Shown in pieces: positions 62,807-64,000 of a stretch of 64,000 nucleotides of DNA. Positions within the stretch are counted from its first letter, which is position 1. Each line of letters opens with the position of its first letter. The stretch comes from an uncultured Collinsella sp. (GTDB taxonomy: Bacteria; Actinomycetota; Coriobacteriia; Coriobacteriales; Coriobacteriaceae), in assembly GCA_934654835.1 (NCBI GenBank), contig CAKUGY010000001.1:157500-221499 (forward strand), written 5' to 3'. The translations under genes were made by a program, and so were the position numbers. The notes beneath the pieces were generated by a model. The model had not been told where the DNA came from. It was given only the letters and a program-made list of their open reading frames with translations, and did not search any database.

Positions 62807-63472
62807 TCAGAGCTTATATTTGGCGCGGATGTAGCCGACGTATTCTTTGACGAGCTCGCGCTCCATGTCGTCGGCGTAACGGAACTGCAGGCCACAGACG
62901 TTGCGGTACAGGCTGCCCTTGGGCGCGCGGCGCACCCAGCACACGATACCCAGCTGCTCGGGCAGCTCGTGGCGCTCGCCCTGCAGGCGGATCGTGGGCA
63001 TTTGCACGGCCAGGGCCTCGCCCACGTCGGGGTAATCGTTGAGGTAGATGGCCAGACCGCCGGCCGAGACGTCGATGGTCATGGCGTCCTCGGGCTCGGC
63101 GGTGGTCGCGTTGTCGCGCTGGTAGGTCAGGCGCATGGCGACCTTAAAGCGCTCGTCGCGGCGTTTAATGAACGTGCGCTGCTCGGCGACTTTGCGCATT
63201 TTCCAGTAGGTGCGGATGCCTTTTTTCTCGACCGACTCGGGGTAGCCGGCGAGCACAAACGTCTCCTCGCCCACTTTGTATTGCAGCAGCAGCTTTTGGT
63301 TTTCGTCCATGATCAGCGGCTTGCCGGCAAGCATGGGCGCGCTCATGAGAAAGTACGCCTCGTCCAGGTTCTCTTTGTACGTGGCGAGCATGTTGAAGTC
63401 GGTTTTTTGACCCATGGGCACGTCGAATGCCACCTGAAGCTTAGTCCCCGGCGTTATCTGTTGCTCTGCCAT
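62807..63472 (-). CDS. PilZ-domain protein (c-di-GMP receptor, YcgR-like)
   Basis: A 221-residue protein. The PilZ domain has both binding motifs: RRDER (RxxxR, residues 104-108) and DVSAGG (DxSxxG, residues 134-139). The N-terminal half is a YcgR-N-like beta domain. GGGGGAGA lies before the ATG at 63472. It is co-transcribed with the membrane protein downstream, suggesting that c-di-GMP controls surface structure. Confidence 0.9.
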   Translation of the reverse strand: MAEQQITPGTKLQVAFDVPMGQKTDFNMLATYKENLDEAYFLMSAPMLAGKPLIMDENQKLLLQYKVGEETFVLAGYPESVEKKGIRTYWKMRKVAEQRTFIKRRDERFKVAMRLTYQRDNATTAEPEDAMTIDVSAGGLAIYLNDYPDVGEALAVQMPTIRLQGERHELPEQLGIVCWVRRAPKGSLYRNVCGLQFRYADDMERELVKEYVGYIRAKYKL

Positions 63473-63674
63473 GTTGTCTCCCCCAGTCGCGGGCGCCGAT
63501 ATCATCGTCGTGCGCGATGCACATTGGGCTATTGTACCTGCTTTGCTGCAGGTTGCAGCGCAGGGTGCGCGAAATGCGAAGCCGCAGCCGATCTGCACAC
63601 AGCCTCAACCTGATAACAACGCGCCACCCCAAGAGGATGATCGTCTATTTATCTCTCAGTTATCTCTCGTAATT

Positions 63675-63728
63675 ATCTCTCGTCTCTCACTTATCTCTCG
63701 TCTTAGAGATGAGTGAGAGACGAGAGAT
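63675..63728. repeat. 54-bp near-perfect palindrome
   Basis: ATCTCTCGTCTCTCAC... (63675-63697) is mirrored by ...GTGAGAGACGAGAGAT-type sequence (63706-63728) around an 8-nt loop. Direct repeats of TATCTCTCGT precede it. It could be a terminator-like hairpin, but T-tracts are absent. Confidence 0.75.
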
Positions 63729-63789
63729 GCATGGGTGATGGATGAGAGTGGATTTTCGAACGGTTTTTGAGCGTTTTGAGGCTAATTCC

Positions 63790-63860
63790 GTCCGATTTTC
63801 CACGCTCATTCGAAAAGCGTCCGTTTTTCCACGTTCGTGTGTCCGGATTTCCACGCTCAT
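63790..63860. repeat. Three copies of a GTCCGNTTTCCACGYTCRT-like 20-mer
   Basis: Near-identical 20-mers occur at 63790-63809, 63819-63838 and 63841-63860. No gene is seen in this part. They may be binding sites or decayed repeats. Confidence 0.6.
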
Positions 63861-64000
63861 CTGGCCGCCGCCTTCGTGCCTCGCTCAAACTGCAGGCCGC
63901 ACGCCCCCGGAGCTTGACCGACGCGATCGCGCGAAATTTTGTGGTGTAAGAGGGAGGGCCGCGTCAGCGCCCCTTGCGTCTAAGGCTATTCCGCTACGCC
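63861..64000. other. End of window without recognised gene
   Basis: About 140 bp. No start codon with ribosome-binding site, tRNA or terminator can be supported here. Confidence 0.3.

Overview
This is a GC-rich chromosomal window that looks like a member of the Coriobacteriia (Actinomycetota), most plausibly Collinsella. That assignment is an inference from the overall gene content: a monoderm Tad pilus locus, a T-box controlled pheST, and families of SipW-dependent surface proteins. No rRNA or other definitive marker is present. Nearly all genes lie on the minus strand.

Layout. 1-11,650 is a housekeeping block (serS, proC, rlmH, an SPFH protein, tatD, rsmA, metG, rsmI and a GH5-like protein) punctuated by three tRNA genes (Arg, Leu, Phe). 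Each of these three tRNAs carries a duplicated 3' end plus terminator joined through a GC-rich hairpin linker. 11,784-12,334 is a small toxin-antitoxin-like pair. 12,393-21,989 is a compact Tad/Flp pilus operon (CpaB, TadZ, TadA, TadB, TadC, Flp, several TadE/G-like pseudopilins and a DUF192 protein). 22,241-42,015 holds rsgA, a P2A cation ATPase with a leader hairpin that buries its ribosome-binding site, pyk, a nuclease-like protein, a zinc-dependent phospholipase C-like protein, an ECF nickel/cobalt transporter with a NikR-type operator, pheST with a T-box, an M32 carboxypeptidase, glmM and an EamA transporter.

42,156-51,204 is the most unusual region: an apparent eight-gene operon with four SipW-type secreted proteins, two SipW-type signal peptidases, a membrane-anchored McrB-like AAA+ ATPase, and a DUF2357/McrC-like protein whose C-terminus is a very long coiled coil in place of a nuclease. 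More proteins with the same signature, a WLEGxDxxC-like motif, occur at 58,923-60,728 (with a decayed C-terminal copy next to them) and at 61,674-62,801, where the gene follows a PilZ (c-di-GMP receptor) gene. I propose that these parts form a regulated surface-fibre or envelope-assembly system.

51,205-58,740 is an accessory zone: tRNA-Val, a 42-bp tandem repeat, a 180-bp palindromic MITE-like element, a second nuclease-like paralogue, a DUF5710 protein, a DUF4143 ATPase preceded by four 23-bp palindromic repeats, and a divergent Sau3AI-type (GATC) restriction-modification pair. The last 500 bases have no gene but contain a strong palindrome and short direct repeats.
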